From Caballeronia calidae (GTDB lineage: Bacteria; Pseudomonadota; Gammaproteobacteria; Burkholderiales; Burkholderiaceae), in the NCBI RefSeq assembly GCF_900044055.2, contig NZ_FCOX02000007.1:62001-126000 (forward strand): a DNA stretch of 64,000 bases. Reading direction: 5' to 3'. The notes beneath the pieces were generated by a model, which saw only the letters and a program-made list of their open reading frames with translations, had not been told where the DNA came from and did no database searches. The first letter of the stretch is position 1; the number at the start of each line of letters is the position of its first letter. Shown in pieces: positions 25,339 to 33,336 of this stretch. Position numbers and translations under genes: made by a program.

Positions 25339-27423
25339 TCAGACGTTGAAGCGTCCATCGGCGGCCGCGAGTTCGGTCACGCGTGCGGCCGGCCGCCACG
25401 CGTCGCCGTTGGCCTGCTTCGCGTATTTGCGCATCGCGCGCTCGACGTTGTAGAGGCCGATGGTGTCCGCGTAGAGCATCGGGCCGCCGCGCCACAGCGG
25501 AAAGCCGTAGCCCGTCAGATAGACCATGTCGATATCCGACGCCTTAGAAGCGATGCCTTCGTCGAGAATCTTCGCGCCCTCGTTCACGAGCGAGAGCACG
25601 AGCCGCTCGACGATCTCGTCATCGCCGATCTTGCGCCGCTCGATGCCGCGTTCGTTCGAATACGCGACGATCATCTCGTCGACGAGTTTCGACGGCTGCG
25701 CGTCGCGCTTGCCCGGCTCGTAGTCGTACCATCCCGCGCCGGTCTTCTGGCCGAAGCGGCCCAGCTCGCACAGACGATCGGCGATGCGCGAATAGTGCAG
25801 TTCCGGCTGCTCCCGATAGCGGCGCTTGCGAATGGCCCAGCCGATGTCGTTGCCCGCGAGATCGCTCATGCGGAACGGACCCATCGCGAAGCCGAACGTC
25901 TCGATCGCGCGATCGATCTGCGCGGGCAGCGCGCCTTCCTCGAGCATGAAAAGCGACTGCCGGATGTACTGCTCGATCATGCGGTTGCCGATGAAGCCAT
26001 CGCATACGCCCGACACCACGGCTGTCTTTTTGATCTTCTTCGCGAGCTGCATGATGGTGGCGAGCACGTCCTTTTCCGTCTTCTCGCCGCGCACGACTTC
26101 GAGCAGCCTCATCACGTTCGCGGGACTGAAGAAGTGCATGCCGATGACATCGCCGGGACGTTTCGTGAACGCGGCGATGCGATTCAGATCGAGCGTCGAT
26201 GTGTTCGATGCGAGGATCGCGCCGGGCTTCGCGATTTCGTCGAGCTGACGGAACACCTGCTCCTTCACGCCGAGCTCTTCGAACACGGCTTCGATGATGA
26301 GATCCGCCTGCGCGAGATCGGCATAGGACAGCGTCGGGGCAATGAGCGCGATGCGCTCTTCGACCTTCTCTTGCGTGAGCTTGCCCTTCCTGACCTGCGC
26401 TTCGTAATTGCGGCGGATCGTGGCGATGCCGCGATCGAGCGCGTCCTGCTTCGTTTCCAGCATCACGACGGGCAGCCCCGCGTTGAGGAAGTTCATCGCG
26501 ATGCCGCCGCCCATCGTGCCCGCGCCGACGACGCCCACGCGCTCGATCTTCCTGACCGGCGTGCCCGACGGCACATCGGCGATCTTGGCGGCCGCGCGCT
26601 CGCCGAAGAACGCGTGCCGAAGCGCGCGGCTCTCGGGCGTCTGCACGAGCGCGAGAAAGCAGTCGCGCTCGAATGCGAGACCGCGCTGGAAGCCTTCCTT
26701 CACGCCCTTCTCGATTGCGTCGATGCACTTGTGCGGCGCCGGAAAATGCTTCGCGACAGCCGCGACGCCGTTTCTCGCGAACTGGATGAAACCCTCGGCG
26801 TTCGGATGTTCGATCGGGCGCTCGCGCACCTTCGGATACGGACCGCCGCGGTCCGCCGCCTGACGTGCGAACGACAGCGCGGCGTCCAGCAGATCGCCTT
26901 CGGCGAGTTCGTCGAAGAGCGCGGTTTGCGCGAGCTTTTCGGACGGCACCGGCGTGCCCGACACGATCATGTTCAACGCCGTCTCGAGCCCGACCACGCG
27001 CGGCAGGCGCTGCGTGCCGCCCGCGCCGGGCAAAAGGCCGAGCTTCACTTCGGGCAGCGCGATCTGCGCGCCGGGCGCGGCGATGCGGTAATGCGCGCCG
27101 AGCGCGAGCTCGAGACCGCCGCCCATCGCGACCGCGTGAATCGCCGCGACGACGGGCTTCGCGCTGGCTTCGAGCGCCTTGATCACGGTCATGAGCGTCG
27201 GCTCTTGCGTCGCCTTCGGCGTGTTGAATTCGGTGATGTCCGCGCCGCCCGAAAACGCCTTGCCCGCGCCGATGATGACGGCGGCGCGCACGCTCGCATC
27301 GTCGTTCGCGCGTTCGATGCCTTCGACGATGCCGAGGCGCGTCGAATGGCCAAGTCCGTTGACGGGGGGATTGTCGAGCGTGATGACGGCGACGCCGTCG
27401 CGGATCGTGTAGTCCACTGCCAT
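25339..27423 (-). CDS. Bifunctional enoyl-CoA hydratase/3-hydroxyacyl-CoA dehydrogenase (FadJ-like)
   Basis: A 694-residue fused beta-oxidation enzyme. Residues 1-190 form a crotonase domain, with oxyanion-hole stretch AFSGGADITEF and GGGLELALGAHYRIA including the catalytic glutamate. From about 295 a Rossmann domain begins (VGVVGAGTMGGGIAMNF), followed by 3-hydroxyacyl-CoA dehydrogenase motifs GMHFFSPANVMRLLEVV and a duplicated C-terminal helical domain. The ATG at 27423 follows AGGAG. An upstream promoter at 27475-27503 and the terminator before it make this the first gene of the operon. Confidence 0.94.
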   Translation of the reverse strand: MAVDYTIRDGVAVITLDNPPVNGLGHSTRLGIVEGIERANDDASVRAAVIIGAGKAFSGGADITEFNTPKATQEPTLMTVIKALEASAKPVVAAIHAVAMGGGLELALGAHYRIAAPGAQIALPEVKLGLLPGAGGTQRLPRVVGLETALNMIVSGTPVPSEKLAQTALFDELAEGDLLDAALSFARQAADRGGPYPKVRERPIEHPNAEGFIQFARNGVAAVAKHFPAPHKCIDAIEKGVKEGFQRGLAFERDCFLALVQTPESRALRHAFFGERAAAKIADVPSGTPVRKIERVGVVGAGTMGGGIAMNFLNAGLPVVMLETKQDALDRGIATIRRNYEAQVRKGKLTQEKVEERIALIAPTLSYADLAQADLIIEAVFEELGVKEQVFRQLDEIAKPGAILASNTSTLDLNRIAAFTKRPGDVIGMHFFSPANVMRLLEVVRGEKTEKDVLATIMQLAKKIKKTAVVSGVCDGFIGNRMIEQYIRQSLFMLEEGALPAQIDRAIETFGFAMGPFRMSDLAGNDIGWAIRKRRYREQPELHYSRIADRLCELGRFGQKTGAGWYDYEPGKRDAQPSKLVDEMIVAYSNERGIERRKIGDDEIVERLVLSLVNEGAKILDEGIASKASDIDMVYLTGYGFPLWRGGPMLYADTIGLYNVERAMRKYAKQANGDAWRPAARVTELAAADGRFNV

Positions 27424-27474
27424 GAAGGTGACTCCTGTCGAGCGGATAACGGAATTATGGTGGGTGATGAGCGC

Positions 27475-27503
27475 AGAATACACACAAAAGCACGATCGTT
27501 CAA
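27475..27503 (-). promoter_or_regulatory. Sigma-70-type promoter of the fadJ-pncA-thiolase operon
   Basis: On the minus strand TTGAAC (27503-27498), a 17-base spacer and TATTCT (27480-27475). Each box matches four of six bases. It lies 50-80 bases before the fadJ-like ATG. Confidence 0.45.
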
Positions 27504-27540
27504 TTGCGGAGATCATGCATTTCGCTTGCGCCGAAATGCA

Positions 27541-27575
27541 AAAGCCCCGGCTCCGCGCTGGCGGACCGGGGCTTT
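27541..27575 (-). terminator. Intrinsic terminator after the acyl-CoA ligase gene
   Basis: A stem AAAGCCCCGG/CCGGGGCTTT, extended inside by TCCGC/GCGGA. On the minus strand it ends in CTTTTGCATTT. It separates the ligase transcript from the fadJ operon. Confidence 0.7.
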
Positions 27576-27591
27576 GGGCACGGACGCGGTG

Positions 27592-29250
27592 CTAGACCGG
27601 GTTTTCCGTCGCGTTCGGCAGCACGTAATCGCAATACTGTTCGCGCAGCCGCACTTTCTGCAGCTTGCCGGTCGCGGTGTGAGGCAATGACTCGGCGAAC
27701 ACGACATCGTCCGGAATCCACCATTTGGCGACCTTGCCCGCGAAATGCGCGAGCAGTTCCTCGCGCGTGACTGTCGCGCCCGGCTTCAGCACCGCGACGA
27801 TCAAGGGCCGCTCCGTCCATTTCGGATGCGCGCACGCGATGCACGCCGCTTCCGCCACCTGCGGATGCGACACCGCGATGTTCTCCAGATCGATCGAGCT
27901 GATCCATTCGCCGCCGGACTTGATCACGTCCTTGCTGCGGTCCGTGATCTGCATGAAGCCGTCCTCGTCGATGGTCGCGACATCGCCCGTCGGAAACCAG
28001 CCGTCGACGAGCGGGGAATCGTCGCGGCGGAAATAGCGGTCGATGACCCACGGCCCGCGCACATACAGATCGCCGAAGGACTTGCCGTCCCAGGGCAGCT
28101 CGCGGCCGTCGTCGCCGACCACTTTCATGTCGACGCCGAAGAGCGCGTGGCCCTGCTTTTCCAGCGAGCGGCGCTGCGCTTCCAGCGGGCGCTGCTTCTG
28201 CTTGAAACTGAGGCGCGCGAGCGTGCCGAGCGGCGACATTTCCGTCATGCCCCACGCGTGGATCACCTGCACGCCGTAGTCTTCCTCGAAGGTGCGCAGC
28301 ATCGCGGGCGGACACGCGGACCCGCCGATCACCGTGCGTGTCAGCGACGAGAAGCGCAGGTTCTGCTGCTTCATGTAGGTGAGCAGGCCCATCCAAACGG
28401 TCGGCACGCCGGCGGAGTATGTGACGCCTTCGGCTTCCATCAACTCGTAGAGCGACTTGCCGTCGAGGTCCTTGCCGGGGAACACGAGCTTCGCGCCGAC
28501 GAGCGGCGCCGCGTGCGGAATGCCCCATGCGTTGACATGGAACATCGGCACGACGGGAAGGATCGAATCGCTCGACGATGCGCCCATCGCATCGGGCAGC
28601 GCCGCGCCGTACGCGTGCAGCACCGTCGAGCGATGCGAGTACAGCGCGCCCTTCGGATTGCCCGTCGTGCCCGACGTGTAGCAGAGAAACGAAGCCTGGC
28701 GCTCGTCGAGCATCGGCCAGTCGAAGTTGCCGTCCTGCTCGCCGATGAGGCTCTCATAGCTCATCACCGGCACGCTCATGTTCGACAGATGCTCGGCGAT
28801 GCACGCGGCGTCGCCGAGCGCGATCCAGCCTTTCACGTTCGGACACTCCGGCGCGATGAGCTCGACGAGCGGGCCGAAGGTCATGTCGAAGCAGACGTAC
28901 GAATCGTCGGCGTGATCGATGATGAACGCGATCTGATCGGGAAAGAGACGCGGATTGATCGTGTGGCACACGGCGCCCATGCCGCTCACGCCGTAATAGC
29001 ACTCCAGATGTCTGTAGCCGTTCCACGCGAGCGTGCCGATGCGCTCGCCCTCTCCGACGCCGAGCGCGACGAGCGCCTGCGCGAGCTGTTTCGCGCGCTT
29101 CTCGCAATCGCGGTAGGTATAACGGTGGATATCGCCTTCGATGCGCCGCGACACGATTTCGTTGTCGCCGAAGTGGCGTGAGGCATGGGACAGCAGGGAC
29201 GACGCGAGCAGCGGTATTTCCATCATCTGGCCGTGAAGCGGCGACGTCAT
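27592..29250 (-). CDS. AMP-forming acyl-CoA ligase (medium/long-chain fatty acid type)
   Basis: A 552-residue ANL-superfamily ligase that would activate a carboxylic acid to its CoA thioester. The P-loop-like motif is [19 protein letters not shown] near residue 188. The adenylate motif is [14 protein letters not shown], the hinge aspartate is in [25 protein letters not shown], and the C-terminal lysine lies in [13 protein letters not shown]. It resembles fatty-acyl and 3-methylthiopropionyl-CoA (DmdB-like) ligases; the substrate cannot be decided here. The ATG follows GAGGAT. It is on the same strand as the beta-oxidation genes but ends at its own terminator. Confidence 0.93.
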   Translation of the reverse strand: MTSPLHGQMMEIPLLASSLLSHASRHFGDNEIVSRRIEGDIHRYTYRDCEKRAKQLAQALVALGVGEGERIGTLAWNGYRHLECYYGVSGMGAVCHTINPRLFPDQIAFIIDHADDSYVCFDMTFGPLVELIAPECPNVKGWIALGDAACIAEHLSNMSVPVMSYESLIGEQDGNFDWPMLDERQASFLCYTSGTTGNPKGALYSHRSTVLHAYGAALPDAMGASSSDSILPVVPMFHVNAWGIPHAAPLVGAKLVFPGKDLDGKSLYELMEAEGVTYSAGVPTVWMGLLTYMKQQNLRFSSLTRTVIGGSACPPAMLRTFEEDYGVQVIHAWGMTEMSPLGTLARLSFKQKQRPLEAQRRSLEKQGHALFGVDMKVVGDDGRELPWDGKSFGDLYVRGPWVIDRYFRRDDSPLVDGWFPTGDVATIDEDGFMQITDRSKDVIKSGGEWISSIDLENIAVSHPQVAEAACIACAHPKWTERPLIVAVLKPGATVTREELLAHFAGKVAKWWIPDDVVFAESLPHTATGKLQKVRLREQYCDYVLPNATENPV

Positions 29251-29327
29251 AGGCGAGATCCTCGGACGAGTCGAATGCTGGGTTGGGGTCGACGATCGGG
29301 CTCCTGCAGGCCCGCGGGCGCGGAATT

Positions 29328-29356
29328 ACAATATCGTTTAACTCAGAGGCGCTCAA
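29328..29356 (-). promoter_or_regulatory. Candidate promoter of the acyl-CoA ligase gene
   Basis: On the minus strand TTGAGC (29356-29351), a 17-base spacer and TATTGT (29333-29328). The -35 box abuts the selO start codon (29358), and on the other strand a TACAAT box (29327-29332) could serve selO. Confidence 0.35.
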
Positions 29357-29357
29357 T

Positions 29358-30950
29358 ATGTCGTTTTCCCCAAGCAATGCCGTGCGCTCAGCGCGCGACG
29401 AGACGCCCGCCGACGCGCGTTCCATGAGCGAAATCGCCGGCGGGATCCGGGTCGGCGAGCCCGGCTCGTTCGCCGCGCTCGGCACCGCTTTTCTCACGCG
29501 TCTCCCCGGCGCGCCGGTGCCCGACCCGTATCTCGTCGGCATCTCTCGCGAGATGGCCGAATCGCTCGGTTTCGATCCGCACATCGCGAGCGGCCCTGAA
29601 AAGGATGCATTCGCCGCGTACTTCGCAGGCAATCCGACGCGCGACTGGGCCAGCAATGCACTGCCTTATGCCGCCGTGTATTCGGGGCATCAGTTCGGCG
29701 TCTGGGCGGGTCAGCTCGGCGATGGCCGCGCGCTGACCCTGGGCGAAGTCGAGCATGACGGCGCGCGGCTCGAAGTGCAGCTGAAGGGCGCGGGACGCAC
29801 GCCCTATTCGCGCATGGGCGACGGCCGCGCGGTGCTGCGCTCGTCGATCCGCGAATTCCTGTGCTCGGAAGCGATGCACCATCTCGGCATTCCGACGACG
29901 CGCGCGCTGACCGTCATCGGCTCGGATCTGCCGGTGCGCCGCGAGACCATCGAGACGGCGGCGATCGTCACGCGCGTATCGCCGAGCTTCGTGCGCTTCG
30001 GACACTTCGAGCACTTCTATTCGAACGATCGCGTCGACGATCTGAAGAAGCTCGCGGATCACGTCATCGACCGCTTCTATCCGCATTGCCGGGACGCGGA
30101 CGATCCGTATCTCGCGCTGCTCGACGAAGCCGTGCGCTCCACGGCGGCGCTGATGGCGCAATGGCAAGGCGTCGGCTTCTGCCACGGCGTGATGAACACC
30201 GACAACATGTCGATCCTCGGCCTCACGATCGACTACGGTCCGTTCGGCTTCATGGACGGCTTCAACGCGCATCACATCTGCAATCATTCGGATACGCAGG
30301 GCCGCTATTCGTACAGCCGCCAGCCGCAGGTCGGGTACTGGAACCTCTTCTGTCTCGCGCAGGCGCTCGTGCCGCTCTTCGGCGCGAATCTGCCGGAAGA
30401 AGGCCGCGCCGAGCGCGTGGTCGAAGCGGCGCAGAAGGTGCTCGAGCGATACAAGGACCGTTTCGCGCCCGCGCTCGTCGCGACGATGCGCGCGAAGCTC
30501 GGCCTCGAGATCGAGCGCGAAGGCGACGACAAGCTCGCCAACGGTCTCTTCGAGATCATGCATGCGAATCGCACGGACTTCACGCTGACGTTCCGGAACC
30601 TGTCGAAGCTCTCGAAATCCGACGCGAGCCGCGATGCGCCCGTGCGCGATCTCTTCCTCGATCGCGCCGCGTTCGATGCGTGGGCCGTGCAGTATCGCGA
30701 GCGCCTCGCCCACGAACCGCGCGACGACGCCGCGCGCGCCGCCGCGATGAACCGCGTGAACCCGAAGTACGTGCTGCGCAATCATCTGGCGGAACAGGCG
30801 ATCCGCCGGGCGAGCGAGAAGGACTTCTCGGAAGTCGAGCGCCTGCTGGACGTGCTGCGCCATCCGTACGACGAACAGCCGCAATACGAGGCCTATGCCG
30901 GCCTGCCGCCTGACTGGGCGAGCGATCTCGAAGTCAGTTGTTCTTCGTAG
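29358..30950 (+). CDS. selO: Protein adenylyltransferase SelO (YdiU)
   Basis: A 530-residue pseudokinase-fold enzyme that transfers AMP to Ser/Thr/Tyr of target proteins, known from E. coli SelO acting on redox proteins such as glutaredoxin. Visible elements: [19 protein letters not shown], the [19 protein letters not shown] region with nucleotide-binding lysine and arginines, [19 protein letters not shown] with the metal-binding Asn and Asp, and the C-terminal Cys-Ser-Ser. In animal SelO the equivalent tail has selenocysteine. The start at 29358 has GAGG nine bases upstream. The msrB gene follows 49 bases later, consistent with an oxidative-stress context. Confidence 0.94.
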   Translation: MSFSPSNAVRSARDETPADARSMSEIAGGIRVGEPGSFAALGTAFLTRLPGAPVPDPYLVGISREMAESLGFDPHIASGPEKDAFAAYFAGNPTRDWASNALPYAAVYSGHQFGVWAGQLGDGRALTLGEVEHDGARLEVQLKGAGRTPYSRMGDGRAVLRSSIREFLCSEAMHHLGIPTTRALTVIGSDLPVRRETIETAAIVTRVSPSFVRFGHFEHFYSNDRVDDLKKLADHVIDRFYPHCRDADDPYLALLDEAVRSTAALMAQWQGVGFCHGVMNTDNMSILGLTIDYGPFGFMDGFNAHHICNHSDTQGRYSYSRQPQVGYWNLFCLAQALVPLFGANLPEEGRAERVVEAAQKVLERYKDRFAPALVATMRAKLGLEIEREGDDKLANGLFEIMHANRTDFTLTFRNLSKLSKSDASRDAPVRDLFLDRAAFDAWAVQYRERLAHEPRDDAARAAAMNRVNPKYVLRNHLAEQAIRRASEKDFSEVERLLDVLRHPYDEQPQYEAYAGLPPDWASDLEVSCSS

Positions 30951-30999
30951 CTTCGCCCTCACATACAGGGCCTTCCCGGCCACATCAAAGGAACGACAG

Positions 31000-31416
31000 A
31001 TGAGCAGAGACGACACCCCGACGAGCTACCCGCTGCAAAAAGACGACGCGGCCTACCGCCGTGAACTCGACGACATGCAGTATCAGGTCACGCGCCACGC
31101 CGCGACCGAGCGCCCGTTCACCGGCAAATACTGGGATCACAAGGAGCGCGGTGTCTACGACTGCGTGTGTTGCGGCACGCCGCTTTTCGAGTCCGACACG
31201 AAATTCGACGCCGGCTGCGGCTGGCCGAGCTACTTCAAGCCGATCAACGGCGAAGTGATTCAGGAAAAGACCGACCGCTCGCACGGCATGCTGCGCATCG
31301 AAGTGCTGTGCAAGAACTGCGGCGCGCACCTCGGCCACGTCTTCGAGGACGGCCCCGCGCCCACCGGCCTGCGGTATTGCATCAACTCGGCTGCGCTACA
31401 ATTCGAACCCAAGTAA
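31000..31416 (+). CDS. msrB: Peptide-methionine (R)-S-oxide reductase
   Basis: A 138-residue enzyme that reduces methionine-R-sulfoxide in proteins. Zinc cysteines are present as CVCC near 53-56 and CKNC near 102-105. The catalytic cysteine is in [12 protein letters not shown] near residue 127. The substrate-pocket tryptophan is in [10 protein letters not shown]. Length is normal for a single-domain MsrB with no signal peptide, so it acts in the cytoplasm. The ATG at 31000 has AAGGA seven bases upstream. It is 49 bases after selO and 131 bases before the yciB gene. Confidence 0.96.
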   Translation: MSRDDTPTSYPLQKDDAAYRRELDDMQYQVTRHAATERPFTGKYWDHKERGVYDCVCCGTPLFESDTKFDAGCGWPSYFKPINGEVIQEKTDRSHGMLRIEVLCKNCGAHLGHVFEDGPAPTGLRYCINSAALQFEPK

Positions 31417-31547
31417 GCGCGAGCCAGGCACGGGGCGCCCGGCCGCGCCCCTGCATTCAAGCCGTACCGACGCCTGCTGCTGTTCGAGCGGGCGTTCGCC
31501 ACACGCGCGCCCACATCTCATCCGATGCCCATCACGTCCGGACGCCA

Positions 31548-32084
31548 ATGAAATTTCTGTTCGATCTGTTTCCGATCATCCTCTTTTTCGTCGCATTCAA
31601 GGTGTGGGGCATCTACACCGCGACGGCCGTCGCGATCGCGGCGACGCTCGTGCAGATCGCGTGGGTCGCGTTCCGGCACCGCAAGGTCGATCCGATGCTG
31701 TGGGTGAGTCTCGGCGTGGTCGTCGTGTTCGGCGGCGCGACGCTCGTGCTGCACAACGACACCTTCATCAAATGGAAGCCGACCGCGCTCTACTGGCTCT
31801 TCGCGTTCGCGCTGATCGTCGCGCAGATCGGTTTCAGAAAAAATCTGATCGAAGCGATGATGGGCAAGCAGATCGTGCTGCCGCATCGCGTGTGGGGGCA
31901 ATTGAATGTCGCGTGGGCCGTGTTCTTCGCGCTGCTGGGCGTCGTGAACCTCTTCGTCGCGTATAACTTCACCACCGATCAGTGGGTGAACTTCAAGCTC
32001 TTCGGCGCGACGGGCTGTCTGGTCGTGTTCATCGTCGCGCAGAGCTTCTGGCTCGCAAAGTATATGAAGGAGGACGGACAATGA
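31548..32084 (+). CDS. yciB: Inner membrane septation protein A (YciB/IspZ family)
   Basis: A 178-residue integral membrane protein with about five membrane segments. The N-terminus [20 protein letters not shown] is the family hallmark; later landmarks are [30 protein letters not shown] and [14 protein letters not shown]. Known members affect cell-envelope synthesis and septation. The ATG overlaps no neighbour, but the stop overlaps the bolA start (ATGA, 32081-32084), so the two are translationally coupled. Confidence 0.94.
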   Translation: MKFLFDLFPIILFFVAFKVWGIYTATAVAIAATLVQIAWVAFRHRKVDPMLWVSLGVVVVFGGATLVLHNDTFIKWKPTALYWLFAFALIVAQIGFRKNLIEAMMGKQIVLPHRVWGQLNVAWAVFFALLGVVNLFVAYNFTTDQWVNFKLFGATGCLVVFIVAQSFWLAKYMKEDGQ

Positions 32085-32395
32085 GCGCATCCTTCGATTT
32101 CATGAGCGCGTCGGCGGCGGACAAGATCGCGCATCTCGAAGCGCGCCTGAATGCGGTGCTGCAGCCGGAGTCGGTGCATATCGAGGACGACAGCGCCGCG
32201 CACGCGGGCCATGCCGGCGCGGATGCCGGCAGCCACTACACGGTGACGATCGTCGCGCAATGCTTCGCTGGCCGTGCGCGCGTCGCGCGGCATCGACTGG
32301 TGTATGATGCGCTGGCCGAGGAAATGCGGCGCGGCGTGCACGCGCTCGCGATCCGGGCTTATACGCCGCAGGAGTTCGCAGAACAATTCGAATAG
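32081..32395 (+). CDS. BolA-family protein
   Basis: A 104-residue BolA-fold protein. The family core [21 protein letters not shown] followed by [10 protein letters not shown] and the conserved histidine in [15 protein letters not shown] are clear. BolA proteins bind iron-sulfur glutaredoxins and influence envelope genes. The linker near residues 36-50 ([14 protein letters not shown]) is longer and richer in Ala/Gly/His than in most homologues. The start overlaps the yciB stop by four bases. A parvulin gene follows 83 bases later. Confidence 0.92.
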   Translation: MSASFDFMSASAADKIAHLEARLNAVLQPESVHIEDDSAAHAGHAGADAGSHYTVTIVAQCFAGRARVARHRLVYDALAEEMRRGVHALAIRAYTPQEFAEQFE

Positions 32396-32478
32396 ACACG
32401 CGCGCGCTTCACCCATACGCCTTGCCTCTTTAAATCTCGCCTCTTGAAGGCGTCAGTTCGTCCAGTTAGGAACCTCCG

Positions 32479-33261
32479 ATGACTTTGAAAAAAACCCGCG
32501 TCTGGGTGTTGCTGGCTGCATTCGCGGCGGCGCCCGCGTTTGCGCAAAACATCGCCGTCGTGAACGGCACGCCGATTCCCACGTCGCGCGCCGATGCGCT
32601 CGTGAAGCAGCTCGTGGCGCAAGGTCAGCAGGATTCGCCGCAGCTTCAGCAGGCCGTGCGCGAGGAACTCATCAATCGCGAGATCCTGATGCAGGAAGCC
32701 GCGCGCGAAGGCATCGCGTCGCGTCCCGACGTGAAGGCGCAAATCGCCGTCGCGCAGCAGACCGTGGTGCTGCGTGCGCTGATCGAAGACTTCGTGAAGA
32801 AGAACACGCCGACCGATGCCGAGATCAAGGCGCGCTATGACCAACTGGTCAAGCAGAACGGCGGCGGCAAGGAGCTGCATCTGCATCACATCCTCGTCGA
32901 GGACGAAGCGCAGGCAAAGGACCTGATCGCGAAGATCAAGGGCGGCGCGAGCTTCGAGGATCTCGCGAAGCAATATTCGAAGGACCCGGGATCGGGCAAG
33001 AATGGCGGCGATCTGGACTGGTCGTCGCCGTCGGCCTACGTGCCGGAATTCGGCGCGGCCGCCGAGAAGCTGAAGAAGGGTGAAGTGACGCCCGCGCCGG
33101 TGAAGACGCAGTTCGGCTGGCACGTCATCCGCCTGGACGACTCGCGTGAAGTCGCCCCGCCGCCGTTCGATCAGGTGAAGGCCCAGATCGCGCAGCAGAT
33201 CCAGCAGGAAAAGCTGCAGGCGTTCGAGGAAGGCTTGCGCAGCAAGGCCGTGATCAAGTAA
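32479..33261 (+). CDS. Periplasmic parvulin-type peptidyl-prolyl isomerase
   Basis: A 260-residue exported PPIase. The signal peptide is residues 1-22 (ends APAFA). A helical SurA-like N-terminal region contains EELINREILMQEAAREG. The parvulin domain runs from about 133 to 222, with LHLHHILVEDEAQA, FEDLAKQYSKDPGSGKNGGDL and FGWHVIRLDD. A charged tail (QQIQQEKLQAFEEGLRSKA) follows. It would help fold outer-membrane proteins. The ATG has AGGAACC upstream. A strong bidirectional hairpin follows. Confidence 0.93.
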   Translation: MTLKKTRVWVLLAAFAAAPAFAQNIAVVNGTPIPTSRADALVKQLVAQGQQDSPQLQQAVREELINREILMQEAAREGIASRPDVKAQIAVAQQTVVLRALIEDFVKKNTPTDAEIKARYDQLVKQNGGGKELHLHHILVEDEAQAKDLIAKIKGGASFEDLAKQYSKDPGSGKNGGDLDWSSPSAYVPEFGAAAEKLKKGEVTPAPVKTQFGWHVIRLDDSREVAPPPFDQVKAQIAQQIQQEKLQAFEEGLRSKAVIK

Positions 33262-33282
33262 CGCACCCTTTCGATGCGATCG

Positions 33283-33316
33283 AACGACAAAGCCGCCTTC
33301 GGGCGGCTTTGTCGTT
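33283..33316. terminator. Bidirectional hairpin between convergent parvulin and chitobiase genes
   Basis: A perfect 15-bp stem (AACGACAAAGCCGCC and its complement) closed by a TTCG tetraloop, midway between two converging stops. U-runs are short on both sides, but the stem is very stable. Confidence 0.75.
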
Positions 33317-33336
33317 CTTACCCTCTTCTCACACCA

